This document shows positions 9,092 to 17,104 of a stretch of 38,548 bases of DNA, piece by piece (within the stretch, counting starts at the first letter, position 1; each line of letters starts with the position of its first letter). The notes below the pieces were generated by a model. It saw only the letters and a program-made list of their open reading frames with translations. It searched no databases and was not told the origin of the DNA. The stretch is from Branchiostoma floridae (Eukaryota; Chordata; Leptocardii; Amphioxiformes; Branchiostomatidae), in assembly GCF_000003815.2 (NCBI RefSeq), contig NC_049981.1:33318937-33357484 (forward strand), written 5' to 3'. The position numbers and the translations under genes were made by a program.

Positions 9092-9907
9092 ATGGAACAC
9101 AGCAGAAAGATGGCACTCGTGCCGCAAGAATTGCTGTCAACGATTCAGGCTAAGCAACAAGAACAGACCTCTCCCCTGGTCAAGACCGCCGTTACCTTGG
9201 ACGAAGAAATGAAGTCGGTGATGGAACGACCCGATCTTCCGGACGACGAGAAAGCTACCTTGTACCAGCAACTCTTGCAGCGTTATTTGACGTACAGAGA
9301 TAAGCGTCGCACAGAGCCCGTCACGGTCAGGGTATTGTCCTCACCTCCTACCGTCACCAACACCGCTACCACGGACGCCACCACGGATGAAAAGTCTCCC
9401 AGCACCCCCGCAGCCGGCGGCAAAGAAGACAAGAGCATACTGGAGGCCTTTCCCAAGACCATGAAAGCTCGCGCACGACAGATGCTCAACGTCATCAAAC
9501 ACAAGGGCGGTGACATCATCGGTTATAACGATCAGGGACAGTTGCTCTACAACAAACAAGTGGTCCCAGGTTCAAATGTGTCCGACTTGATTAGAGACGC
9601 GATGCAAAGGAGGCACGGGTTCAATCCCACCGGCTGGCAATCTTTCGCCAGGGGCCTGGCACGCATCAATGCGCCGGAAGCCGCTATCAGGCACCCGACC
9701 CGGCTGTCCGTGATCCAACGTCACAAGAGTCGCACCGCCCGTGGTGAAGATCTGTCAGACGGAGAGAGCGAAGACGTCCTCCCAACACCCCAACCCAAGC
9801 GACGTCGTGTTGTCGCTCAAAGAATCCCAGGAAAGAAGTGGAAAGTTGGCAGTGCAGGCACTACGTCATCTGCAAAAGGGAGCTTCTCGGAAATGTCGTG
9901 GACTTAA
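9092..9907 (+). CDS. Conserved Polinton protein of unknown function
   Basis: 271 residues from ATG 9092. The N-terminal 75 residues are helical and charged (QELLSTIQAKQQEQ, then EKATLYQQLLQRYL). A Thr/Pro-rich linker follows. A conserved central domain contains ARQMLNVIKHKG, GYNDQGQLLYN, then GSNVSDLIRDAM and GFNPTGWQSFARGLARINAPE. The C-terminus is basic, with an RRR cluster that could be a nuclear localisation signal. The central domain recurs in Polinton-type elements of many animals beside virion genes, so a structural or assembly role is plausible but unproven. It is the last gene of the plus-strand block and converges on the protease gene. Confidence 0.72.
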   Translation: MEHSRKMALVPQELLSTIQAKQQEQTSPLVKTAVTLDEEMKSVMERPDLPDDEKATLYQQLLQRYLTYRDKRRTEPVTVRVLSSPPTVTNTATTDATTDEKSPSTPAAGGKEDKSILEAFPKTMKARARQMLNVIKHKGGDIIGYNDQGQLLYNKQVVPGSNVSDLIRDAMQRRHGFNPTGWQSFARGLARINAPEAAIRHPTRLSVIQRHKSRTARGEDLSDGESEDVLPTPQPKRRRVVAQRIPGKKWKVGSAGTTSSAKGSFSEMSWT

Positions 9908-9979
9908 TAGCGTTAACAAGTAAAGTTTCCCGTGATTCGGACGCGGGCCTAGATATAGAGACTGGTTTTCCATTTATTT

Positions 9980-10019
9980 GTGTGTGCGATTGTGTGTGTG
10001 TGTGTGATTGGGTGTGTGC
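9980..10019. repeat. (TG)n-rich simple repeat between convergent genes
   Basis: Interrupted TG/GTGCGATTG tract. It lies just after the plus-strand gene block and could serve as the GU-rich part of a 3'-end signal, although no AATAAA precedes it on the plus strand. Confidence 0.7.
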
Positions 10020-10062
10020 GGAAAAAGAAACCACGCTATGACCGATATACGTTTTCATGATA

Positions 10063-10068
10063 TTTATT
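10063..10068 (-). terminator. Polyadenylation signal for the leftward capsid/protease block
   Basis: AATAAA on the minus strand begins 73 bases past the protease stop. It is the only canonical signal downstream of the leftward virion genes. Confidence 0.6.
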
Positions 10069-10140
10069 CATAACAACCTTCTACAGTCAATACTACACTC
10101 TAAAGCTATATCATATAGTATACGGTTAACCATGCATACG

Positions 10141-10686
10141 TTAGTCGTTAAACGCTCGATCAAAGTCTTCTAGGGTTCTCGCTATCTGTCTCATGACGAG
10201 CTCAATGTCGACCACGGGAGCATCTATATTAAAATGACGCTCTATAAACTCTGCTACGGATACATCGTTCAGTTCTAAGTCACTGCTAAACATATCGACT
10301 ATGCTAGTCATCGGAATATTTCGGCATCTGTGCAAGAGGTAGAACAGGCAGTGCTGCCCACAAGTGGTAGACAGTCTAGCTTGTATCTGGCGCTGGTTAC
10401 GAAGCCACGGAAGGCGCGTATTTCTCCGCAAAAATCTTAGTATAGGGCGGGGATACAGACTAGGTGCACGGCCATAAGAATCAAAGAATTCGCCCCGTCC
10501 TTCCCCGTCGAAATAGATGGCCAGCCAATGCTGCCCGGGTTTATTGCTTGGGTCAGTATTAACGACGTAAGCGCTGGGGTAGACCCGTACACGCCTCGGA
10601 AGCCGATCTGAAGCAAAGACTCCGCGGAGGTGAGGTGCCGTGTTCTTGTCGCTCCGTAAGACGGCGTACATCTGTCTCGTGTCCAT
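10141..10686 (-). CDS. PRO: Adenain-like cysteine protease (virion maturation)
   Basis: 181 residues from ATG 10686. Members of the adenain/Ulp1 (C5/C48-like) family cleave capsid precursors during virion maturation. The catalytic set is visible: H53 in PGQHWLAIYF, D69 in FFDSYG, Q102 as the oxyanion residue, and C113 in TTCGQHCLFYL. The order His-Asp-Gln-Cys is that of the family, and the length is close to adenoviral protease. Its start lies 2 bp from the stop of the major capsid gene, so the two are presumably expressed together. It is intact. Confidence 0.94.
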   Translation of the reverse strand: MDTRQMYAVLRSDKNTAPHLRGVFASDRLPRRVRVYPSAYVVNTDPSNKPGQHWLAIYFDGEGRGEFFDSYGRAPSLYPRPILRFLRRNTRLPWLRNQRQIQARLSTTCGQHCLFYLLHRCRNIPMTSIVDMFSSDLELNDVSVAEFIERHFNIDAPVVDIELVMRQIARTLEDFDRAFND

Positions 10687-10688
10687 CT

Positions 10689-12026
10689 CTAGTTGCTGTA
10701 GTCAAAGCTGATGTTTCTCTGCCTGTCAATCTCCAGGAGATTGTCGAATTCAGCGAGGACCACCGCCACCACCGTTTGATCTAAAGCCTGTGCAAAATGC
10801 AGCTCCAGGCGAAGGTTTCCCTGTCTGATTATGTTAAAATGGTCCCCACCGAGGCCGCAGAGGTCAGGACTTAGATCGTAACACCACACCGTGAAGCCCT
10901 TGTCGTAGTCGCTTCTCGCGATCTGGTTCCCGCTGTCTTGCCCTTGCTTGCCTGTCGTTCCAAACAAGTTCATGTAGGATCTGATGTACTGTCCCTCGGC
11001 AAAGTTGGGTGTCAGCGCTTTGTGAGGCACCTCCTGCCCATTGACGCAGAGACTGATGTAGTTCAAGTTAAAGTGTTGAAAGTTAAAGGGGTTGGTACCG
11101 AAAGACCCCTGGAATGCTGCGTTGTCCACCAGAGCGATCGCCACGCGTTTGGGGACCTGTCCCAGGAACAGATTGTCGCTCGACACTGAATGGTTACCAC
11201 GGGGAATTGTAAAAGGCTTTAATTGCACCCTTTTAAGGGCATACTTGGCCGTCTGCTTGTTGAGTTGACTTTCGATGGACAGCTGATAGGTGGGTAACAG
11301 GTTGACCTTTCTCAGAAAGACGGCAGCCTCCGTGATGACAATTTTGAACTGATCTCCAGGCGACATCAGACAGAATTGATGTTTCGATCGGTGCAGCTTG
11401 ATTTTAACGTCGACTTTGCTGAGCAAATAGCGGTCTTGATGGAACAGGTCGACGTGTAGCGGTCCTATGAGGTCCACTTCGCGACTGTTGCGGGTCATGT
11501 TGGCACGCTTCACCAATCCTTCATTTGCCACTGCGTCCTGATCTGCCGGGTTCGGGTAGGGGTCGACCAAGTGAAGTCGTCCCGGCGTGTCTTGAAAGAA
11601 AAGTTCAGAGGTCAGCTGCGTTTGCTTTGCTTCAGACCCAAAGTTTAACAGCGTCTCCAGGTAAGCACGATATGGATAGCAATTGGTGGAATCCGTTATG
11701 TCCTTGCCAGCGACCGTAACCGTGACTTGCGAGAAGAGCGATTGAAGCCACAGGTTTACCGGGCCTACCTTGGCGTTGTCCGGCAGGTCGTTGCCGTTAG
11801 GGAGAACGATCTTGGCTTTCACGTACAATTTCGTCTGGGAAAGGTCCGTAAATTCTTCTCCCGCTCCAGGAATGTCAAATTCTATCGGGGAAGACTCGGC
11901 GAGACTGGCCACCGGATGATACTCTACCCATCTACCGTCCGTTATGGTCGTCTGAGTTGGCGGTACCTCAAACAGATCCAATTCTGATTTGGTGCAGGAG
12001 CACGAAAGGGGATGAATGTGGGCCAT
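10689..12026 (-). CDS. MCP: Major capsid protein, double jelly-roll
   Basis: 445 residues from ATG 12026. The open frame runs back to 12107 but starts there with GTG and would overlap the preceding gene, so the internal ATG is preferred. Recognisable Polinton capsid features are the N-terminal SELDLFEVPPTQTTI, a polar IEFDIPGAGEEFTDLSQT, LWLQSLFSQVTVTVAGK, a repeated beta-rich pattern, and the late RSYMNLFGTTGK and DYDKGFTVWCYDLSPD blocks. The protein would form the pseudo-hexagonal capsomers of an icosahedral shell. It sits between the basic pX-like gene (16-bp gap) and the protease (2-bp gap). No break is visible. Confidence 0.92.
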   Translation of the reverse strand: MAHIHPLSCSCTKSELDLFEVPPTQTTITDGRWVEYHPVASLAESSPIEFDIPGAGEEFTDLSQTKLYVKAKIVLPNGNDLPDNAKVGPVNLWLQSLFSQVTVTVAGKDITDSTNCYPYRAYLETLLNFGSEAKQTQLTSELFFQDTPGRLHLVDPYPNPADQDAVANEGLVKRANMTRNSREVDLIGPLHVDLFHQDRYLLSKVDVKIKLHRSKHQFCLMSPGDQFKIVITEAAVFLRKVNLLPTYQLSIESQLNKQTAKYALKRVQLKPFTIPRGNHSVSSDNLFLGQVPKRVAIALVDNAAFQGSFGTNPFNFQHFNLNYISLCVNGQEVPHKALTPNFAEGQYIRSYMNLFGTTGKQGQDSGNQIARSDYDKGFTVWCYDLSPDLCGLGGDHFNIIRQGNLRLELHFAQALDQTVVAVVLAEFDNLLEIDRQRNISFDYSN

Positions 12027-12042
12027 GACGTTTATATCGTGA

Positions 12043-12468
12043 CTAGCTGAAGATATCGGGAGAGGTACGTCCGCGCTGTGCACCGGCTCTCTTGCGACTG
12101 GCTGCACGCGGTCTCGTTCCGCGTTTTAATGGCTTCTTTCCCCTTCCCCTTCCCGCCCCTCTTCCTTTGTTTTGCCCCACCGATGCAGGCGGTGCACGCA
12201 CCCTGGCTCTTTTCTGCCCAGACATCAGACGTTGTCCAAACTCGCCGGCTCTCCGTTTGGCAGCGCGTTTGACACCTTGCCCATTTAAGACGTCTTGAGC
12301 TAAATCCATACCACTCTTTAAAGCCTGTCTTCCCACACTTTGGGCCCCTCGTTTCAGTAGGGGTACGGCGGATCTGAGCAAACCGCGAAAAATCCCTCCC
12401 AACCCGTAACCACGCTGCATAGACCGTCCGTAATACACCGGCAACTGTCCTCCTCGCTGTCCAGTCAT
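12043..12468 (-). CDS. Basic pX/Mu-like minor virion protein
   Basis: 141 residues, strongly basic, from ATG 12468. The N-terminus has PVYYGRSMQRG followed by GGIFRGLLRSAVPLL and a helix with KSGMDLAQDVLNG. The C-terminal half is Arg/Lys/Gly-rich low complexity. The N-terminal part recurs in animal Polintons between the penton and major capsid genes and recalls adenoviral core protein pX/Mu or the amphipathic pVI helix. It probably binds packaged DNA or membrane. It is flanked by 2 bp (minor capsid stop) and 16 bp (MCP start), consistent with a co-expressed virion cluster. Confidence 0.82.
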   Translation of the reverse strand: MTGQRGGQLPVYYGRSMQRGYGLGGIFRGLLRSAVPLLKRGAQSVGRQALKSGMDLAQDVLNGQGVKRAAKRRAGEFGQRLMSGQKRARVRAPPASVGQNKGRGAGRGRGKKPLKRGTRPRAASRKRAGAQRGRTSPDIFS

Positions 12469-12470
12469 AT

Positions 12471-13274
12471 CTAGGAAAAGTAGGAAGACCGCCTCTGTCG
12501 GAAGTGAAGTGTTACGATCACTCGCCCTTGCACAAATGGCACGGGTTCGCCGAGGTCGTTCCTTATATCGATTTCAATCGTTTCGAACCGTTTCCTGGCC
12601 AGGGGTATGTAGTGCGGCGTGGGGATAGGGTGATCGACGATGTCCCCGTCTTGTCCCTCGATTTTGACGATTCTCAGCAGAGGGACCTTCTGTCCACCCA
12701 TCGGACGATGCTGCACGACATCTCCGTACACGTACAGGGAGTGAAAGCCCAGGTTAGGGTCGGCTGGACGTGGTGCCTGTACCCAGCTTCCGTATATGGC
12801 GCCTTTTACTCCCCATCCCAGTTTTTCGGCCAATGGCCCCGTCAGATAAGTCTTCGTTGTCGTCGAATTTTGCGCCATGGGAGGCAGGACCATGGTCACT
12901 CTTTTCGTGATGCTGTCATAAGCAAACATGTCGTGTTGCTTGAAGAGGCTAGGGTAACGTATGGAGGCGGCTTCGTTCAGGCTTTTCAAGAGTTGCAAAA
13001 CATCCTTGTAGTACCCCGCGGAGATTTTGACGATCTCGTATTCCCGACCATTTCCTTCGTCTTTTTCGTCCACCATGTAATACACCAACGTGTTTTCGCC
13101 TTCCCGAACGTTCAGCCAGCTGTGAGGATATTGTATCTCGACGAGACCCACCTCCCACTCTCCCGACAGTTCTACGGGCTGAGCCAGTTTGGTCCGATAA
13201 TTCGTGACCGTGTTTTCTTGAAAGACGTCCATACTCCCGTCGCTGGGGAGAGTGACGTAAAACGAATTGGCCAT
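12471..13274 (-). CDS. Minor capsid (penton-like) protein, single jelly-roll
   Basis: 267 residues from ATG 13274 (context CGCCATGG). Family features are the start NSFYVTLPSDGSMDVF, the early GEWEVGLVEIQYPHSW, a central SLYVYGDVVQHRPMG, and the C-terminal FETIEIDIRNDLGEPVPF followed by VIVTLHFRQ. Polinton minor capsid proteins of this size fold as one jelly-roll and occupy the five-fold vertices. It is the first of four tightly packed leftward virion genes and begins 51 bp after the integrase stop. It is intact. Confidence 0.92.
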   Translation of the reverse strand: MANSFYVTLPSDGSMDVFQENTVTNYRTKLAQPVELSGEWEVGLVEIQYPHSWLNVREGENTLVYYMVDEKDEGNGREYEIVKISAGYYKDVLQLLKSLNEAASIRYPSLFKQHDMFAYDSITKRVTMVLPPMAQNSTTTKTYLTGPLAEKLGWGVKGAIYGSWVQAPRPADPNLGFHSLYVYGDVVQHRPMGGQKVPLLRIVKIEGQDGDIVDHPIPTPHYIPLARKRFETIEIDIRNDLGEPVPFVQGRVIVTLHFRQRRSSYFS

Positions 13275-13319
13275 GGCGAGGTACGTCTGAGCAATGCCCG
13301 ATGTGCGGGCGTGCGTCGG

Positions 13320-13328
13320 TATTTATCA
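13320..13328 (-). promoter_or_regulatory. TATA-like box before the leftward capsid cluster
   Basis: Minus strand GATAAATAC, about 47-54 bases upstream of the minor capsid ATG. It overlaps the integrase stop codon region. The shared ATAAATA core with 8007-8015 suggests a common virion-gene promoter; this is inference. Confidence 0.4.
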
Positions 13329-14507
13329 TATTGGAACCATGTCCTCTTCTCTCACCCAGCTATTAAACTTGGCCGGATATCCTTTCCATTTCACAAAGAA
13401 CTCCTTCTTTTTGCCTCGCCTTCGCGTGTCCAGGATGTCCTCTACTTGATAGACGTCGTCGTCTTTTTTCGTAACTTTCTGCAACTCCTTTTCGTAAAAC
13501 GTCCCTCTCAAAACTTCTCCGTCGTAATCTTTCACGCGATAAACGGGAGGACGGCGGGCAATTTGTTCGGAGACGATGAAGATCTCTGTGGTCCAATTAG
13601 GCGTATAGCCCTTTTCCAGGCGCAGTTTAGATTTGCTGATTCGAACCGAATCTCCGACTCGAAATTTGAACGAAGGCGGTTGTTTTCTCCCTTTCCGGGG
13701 TTTCGAGATGTCATCTTCTCCGTACAGGGTATGCCACACGAGCCCCTCGTTCTTCTCGTTCACTTCGATGGGAGCCATTTTGATGCTGCGGTGGTAGGAG
13801 CGGTTGTAGGACCACACCAGGTCGCTCAGAACGTCAATGTACCGGTGCGTGTTCTTTGCGGTGAAATATTTCCACATTCTCGTCTTCAGCGTACGATTGA
13901 ACCTCTCCACCACACTGGCTTTGGTTTCCACACTAAACGTCGTAAAGAATTTGATCCCTTCCTTCTTCAATAGAGACTGGACGTGTCGATTGAGAAACTC
14001 CGTGCCTTGATCCGTTTGCAGGCACCTGGGCTTTTGCTCGTCCTCGGCTAGGATGGTTTGAAAGGCTTTCGCCAAGGTGGGGCCCGTCTTGTCTTTGATG
14101 GGAACGACCCACGCGTATTTAGAAAATACGTCTATGCAGGTCAGGAGATAGCGATACCCGTCATTCTGCCGAGAGAGGGATGACATATCGGCGAGATCAG
14201 CCTGCCACTGATCGTGTATTCCTCCGGTTATCACGCGATTCCTTTGAAAACGTCGTCTGATGGGCTTGTGTAAGGTGTGTGTGTCTTGAGAACGCAACCA
14301 CGCTTCTACTTGTTTTCGGGTGACTCCGTACTTGTTACGCACGGCTCGATGGAGCCGTCCTACTCCGCCGTACCCTGCAGGATGTCTGGGGTCGTAGTAA
14401 ACCCTATGGAGGACGTCGTGCCATTCCTCGGCAGTATTGGTGGGGTAGCGCTTGCTTCCCCCTCCCGCCTTCGTTCTCCTCCTCTTCCCGGGATTCTTGG
14501 AAACCAT
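13326..14507 (-). CDS. INT: Retroviral-type integrase with C-terminal chromodomain
   Basis: 393 residues from ATG 14507; the longer frame starts with TTG. It is a DDE recombinase that joins element ends to host DNA. The basic N-terminus is followed by the family block VYYDPRHPAGYGG. The rve core has Asp in WQADLADM, Asp in QTDQGTEF and Glu in SVVERFNRTL, with the last two about 35 residues apart. An SH3-like region (KFRVGDSVRISKS) follows. The C-terminus is a chromodomain (YQVEDILDTRR, FFVKWKGYPAKFNSW), which could steer insertion to methylated histones. Such chromodomains also occur in Ty3/gypsy chromoviruses. All catalytic residues are present. Confidence 0.95.
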   Translation of the reverse strand: MVSKNPGKRRRTKAGGGSKRYPTNTAEEWHDVLHRVYYDPRHPAGYGGVGRLHRAVRNKYGVTRKQVEAWLRSQDTHTLHKPIRRRFQRNRVITGGIHDQWQADLADMSSLSRQNDGYRYLLTCIDVFSKYAWVVPIKDKTGPTLAKAFQTILAEDEQKPRCLQTDQGTEFLNRHVQSLLKKEGIKFFTTFSVETKASVVERFNRTLKTRMWKYFTAKNTHRYIDVLSDLVWSYNRSYHRSIKMAPIEVNEKNEGLVWHTLYGEDDISKPRKGRKQPPSFKFRVGDSVRISKSKLRLEKGYTPNWTTEIFIVSEQIARRPPVYRVKDYDGEVLRGTFYEKELQKVTKKDDDVYQVEDILDTRRRGKKKEFFVKWKGYPAKFNSWVREEDMVPI

Positions 14508-14723
14508 CCCAAACCACGAAAGAACGTAAATATTCGGCCTCCCATACACATGCACGCGCAATGAACGCGGTCCACTATCTCACAAAAGTGCTCGCCCAAG
14601 AACGCGATTTGGGGAAGACAACCCATACGTGTTATTTGTGCCTCTCCAGCTCTGAGACTGACTGTTTCGTTAGAACGCTAGCCCTTTTATGCAGATGCAC
14701 CTCTTTTATGCACATGCGCCTCT

Positions 14724-14757
14724 CTCTCTCTATCCTACTCTCTCTCTCTCTCTCTTA
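14724..14757. repeat. (CT)n simple repeat
   Basis: CT-rich microsatellite in the gap between the integrase start and the PC4-like gene end. The 14508-14866 gap otherwise shows no gene. Confidence 0.85.
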
Positions 14758-14850
14758 CACGCTTATTGAACGAACCTACTATAGCAATAAAATGACTTGC
14801 ACACACAGACACTTCAATGAGATCTTTGCCCATGTTTGTACCACATGAAG

Positions 14851-14856
14851 TTTATT
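14851..14856 (-). terminator. Polyadenylation signal for the PC4-like gene
   Basis: AATAAA on the minus strand, beginning 11 bases past the stop of the gene ending at 14867. It may also end transcripts that start at the Bcl-2-like gene. Confidence 0.55.
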
Positions 14857-14866
14857 TCGTGACAAA

Positions 14867-15625
14867 TCACTGGTTCGCGATTTCGGCCAGGAGTTTGCTG
14901 GACAGCAATTTCTGCTCGAGGACGGTTTTCAGGACGGCATCGATCTTGTCTGCCCATTCCTCCAGGACATCCCACTGCGGCGCTGATAGGTTGAGCCCTC
15001 TCTTGGTCGGGAGAAGTTTGTCGTGATCTGCAGCCGGTCTGAAAAACTCTCGTAGATTCACGACCGCTTCCCCTCTGAACAGCTCCACGATGGCATATCG
15101 TTGGTTTCCCAGGTCAAAACGGCTGGGTGGGAACGTGCTCCCGTTGTACTTGTAGGATATGTGCATGGATGAAAACCCGCAAGCCAGGAGCTCTGACGAC
15201 ACGCTGCTCATGTTGCGTTTGAGTGCCAGCCATTGCTCTGGGGCTAGGACCAGCCCTTGTTTACCGGCCTTCCACACGTCTTTCCCGGGACATGGTCGAT
15301 AGAACCTCCGCACAGCCACCAGCGGTTTCCCCTTATAACGGCCGATGGTAATAAATACGTCTCCGCCGAGAGGGAACCTGACTTCTACTCGGTCGACCTC
15401 GTTGATAACCTGAACCTCCGATGTCGGGGGTTGTTGAACGGTCGGGGCTGAGTCGGTCGCGCGCCAAGAGTCTGGCACGTCCGCAGTTGGCGGCGTCCGG
15501 GCTCCGTCGTGCCGGGGTGATGTCTGCGTCGCTGCGTCCGCCTGTGGAGGCTTAGAAAGCCCGGTGTACGCGGGCAGTGTCCTCCAATATTGGAGATCTT
15601 GCGGATAAATCACTGAGTCGTCCAT
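14867..15625 (-). CDS. Tandem PC4-like ssDNA-binding protein (paralogue 1)
   Basis: 252 residues from ATG 15625. Residues 1-78 are Pro/Thr/Ser-rich and probably disordered. Residues 79-138 and 166-226 each match the PC4 (positive cofactor 4, p15) ssDNA-binding fold: strands around FPLGGDVFITIGRYKGK and FDLGNQRYAIVELFRGE, an RRFYRP or REFFRP strand, then GLVLAPEQWLALK or GLNLSAPQWDVLEEW, which correspond to the GISL-x(3)-QW-x(2)-L signature of PC4. PC4 proteins bind ssDNA as dimers; two domains in one chain could act as a built-in dimer. A second gene at 16402 has the same layout. Roles in transcription or in covering displaced ssDNA are both possible. Confidence 0.8.
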   Translation of the reverse strand: MDDSVIYPQDLQYWRTLPAYTGLSKPPQADAATQTSPRHDGARTPPTADVPDSWRATDSAPTVQQPPTSEVQVINEVDRVEVRFPLGGDVFITIGRYKGKPLVAVRRFYRPCPGKDVWKAGKQGLVLAPEQWLALKRNMSSVSSELLACGFSSMHISYKYNGSTFPPSRFDLGNQRYAIVELFRGEAVVNLREFFRPAADHDKLLPTKRGLNLSAPQWDVLEEWADKIDAVLKTVLEQKLLSSKLLAEIANQ

Positions 15626-15839
15626 GGCTCGTCGTGTTCTTGGTCGTCAGCGAGGCTGCGGAGATCCGTAGGTGCGCTAGATCGCGGCGGGTCTGCCTTT
15701 TTGAGGACCTCGTTTTCTGCCCCATCCAATCGGCGTGCAGTTCATCCTCTCATGTAAATACAAAGCCGTCTTGCACAGAGCATCGGCCAACCAGCGTACC
15801 GTAGTTGGGCGTGTTTTAACATGCTCGGGCATCACGATG

Positions 15840-16337
15840 CTACGTCACGATGATGCAAACGCGTGCAGTGAGAATCCAACAGAGGCACTGTACAAACGAC
15901 GGGTACTTGTCGTGCCGCCGACGTTCAAGCCATCCGTCCCATCCACGTTGGCCTAACAACCATTTTCCCGCATAGTCGCAAATCAACGTTGCTAACTCGA
16001 TCGAGATGGCGTCGGTATTTCTTTCATACCGTTCGTGCGTACACACGTCCACGGCGAAAGACATTGCGGTAACGAGTCGACCCCAGTTTAATCGTTCCTC
16101 TTGCAGTACTTTTTCGAGTACCATTTTCAGCCCATCCCTCGCGTTGGGTACGTTGGCCATGAAATTGTCGATAATCTTTTCATATTCCTCGTTCGCCGAG
16201 ATCGCATCCACCCATTGCACTACTTTAACGCAAGCCACAGAACTGGGGCGTCGCCGATGTTGGGGAAACAAGTCTGGGGCTTTGTGATATAGTAACTGAC
16301 AAAAGACGTCTGTTGTTTGTGCTTTCAACGTATCCAT
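15840..16337 (-). CDS. Bcl-2-like apoptosis regulator
   Basis: 165 residues from ATG 16337. BH1 spans about residues 74-97 with the hallmark NWGRLV (84-89). BH2 spans about 124-139 with WLLGQRGWDGW (126-136). Spacing between BH1 and BH2 is like that of cellular Bcl-2 proteins. The BH3-equivalent region (about 35-55) is divergent, lacking the usual Leu-x(3)-Gly-Asp core. This fits a viral survival protein better than a killer protein. The C-terminus (about 146-165) is hydrophobic and could be a weak membrane anchor. The frame has no intron and lies between the two PC4-like genes. Expected role: binding host pro-apoptotic BH3 proteins at mitochondria. Survival activity is inference; family membership is strong. 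Confidence 0.85.
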   Translation of the reverse strand: MDTLKAQTTDVFCQLLYHKAPDLFPQHRRRPSSVACVKVVQWVDAISANEEYEKIIDNFMANVPNARDGLKMVLEKVLQEERLNWGRLVTAMSFAVDVCTHERYERNTDAISIELATLICDYAGKWLLGQRGWDGWLERRRHDKYPSFVQCLCWILTARVCIIVT

Positions 16338-16370
16338 AAAGACTGATCTCAGCAGATGTTACCGGTTGAC

Positions 16371-16378
16371 ATATATAT
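16371..16378 (-). promoter_or_regulatory. TATA-like box before the Bcl-2-like gene
   Basis: ATATATAT (GGATATATATGTC on minus) lies 34-41 bases upstream of ATG 16337, so a start near 16345 would give a very short leader. Confidence 0.4.
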
Positions 16379-16401
16379 CCATTTCGTCAAGACCACAACA
16401 C

Positions 16402-17103
16402 TCAAAATAGCCCCCTATCGTTTAAGTCTTTGCAAATATAATTTTTCTTTGCGTCGTCCAGGGCCACCAGCGACCGGTCGACCGTTCCCACTGTGTTTAA
16501 CAATTTGCTCCACTGGTCTGAATTCAAGTTGATCCCTTTCGTGCCGGGTAAGATGCTGTCGGGGTCCTCGCCTGGTCTTGGCAGAAAGAACTCGCCCAGG
16601 CCCACGATCCGGGTCCCGCCGAAGAGCCCCACAACGGCGTACAGCGTACCGCCCAAGTGAAAACAGCGAGACGAGAACGTTGCCGTGTTGCTGGACGTCG
16701 CTGCAAACCTGAAATCCAGCAGCGCTGCAGATACATTCGACATGTTGCGTTTGAGGGCCTGCCATTGTTCGGGGGTCATGACCATCGCCTGATTCCCGGG
16801 CCGTATGTCGTAAAGATCGGCCGGGTTGGGACGGTAGAACTGTCGAACTGAAACCGTCGGTTTATCCCTGAAAAGTCCTACAGTCAGGTACGTCTGCCCA
16901 CCTATCGGCAGTCGTAATTCCCACGATTTGTACCATGGTGAGTATATCGAAGTGAGTCCCTCTTGCTGCTGCTCGCAAGTCGCGCACGGTTCGTCTATCT
17001 CCATCGGGACATCTTCGACGGCTCTGGTCTTGAACATGTTGCTAACAAGCTTGGCGTCCTCCAGGCTGTTCACTGGGAACTCAGGGAGGATGTCTTGTGC
17101 CAT
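16402..17103 (-). CDS. Tandem PC4-like ssDNA-binding protein (paralogue 2)
   Basis: 233 residues if it starts at ATG 17103; the frame upstream begins only with TTG inside the TIR. Residues 60-120 and 147-205 are PC4-like domains with the same elements as paralogue 1: LPIGGQTYLTVGLF, RQFYRPNP and MVMTPEQWQALKRNM, then FHLGGTLYAVVGLF, GEFFLP and GINLNSDQWSKLL. The shared segment PEQW-x-ALKRNMS shows that the two genes are duplicates. A Cys pair (CATC, 40-43) in the N-terminal arm could bind metal. A TATA box at 17106-17113 would place the RNA start past ATG 17103, so the true start may be Met23 (ATG 17035-17037). It is the gene nearest the right terminus. Confidence 0.8.
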   Translation of the reverse strand: MAQDILPEFPVNSLEDAKLVSNMFKTRAVEDVPMEIDEPCATCEQQQEGLTSIYSPWYKSWELRLPIGGQTYLTVGLFRDKPTVSVRQFYRPNPADLYDIRPGNQAMVMTPEQWQALKRNMSNVSAALLDFRFAATSSNTATFSSRCFHLGGTLYAVVGLFGGTRIVGLGEFFLPRPGEDPDSILPGTKGINLNSDQWSKLLNTVGTVDRSLVALDDAKKNYICKDLNDRGLF

Positions 17104-17104
17104 T

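Noticed and set aside
12030-12037. TATAAA just upstream of the major capsid ATG on the minus strand
   Set aside because: It lies only a few bases before the ATG, so a start 30 bases downstream would cut off the start codon, and no other early Met follows.
12027-12107. 27-residue N-terminal extension of the major capsid protein
   Set aside because: It starts with GTG and overlaps the preceding pX-like gene. The capsid match begins at the ATG at 12026.
12504-13973. 489-codon plus-strand open frame across the capsid/integrase genes
   Set aside because: It runs antisense through the minor capsid and integrase genes, both of which have strong family features. No motif of its own was seen.
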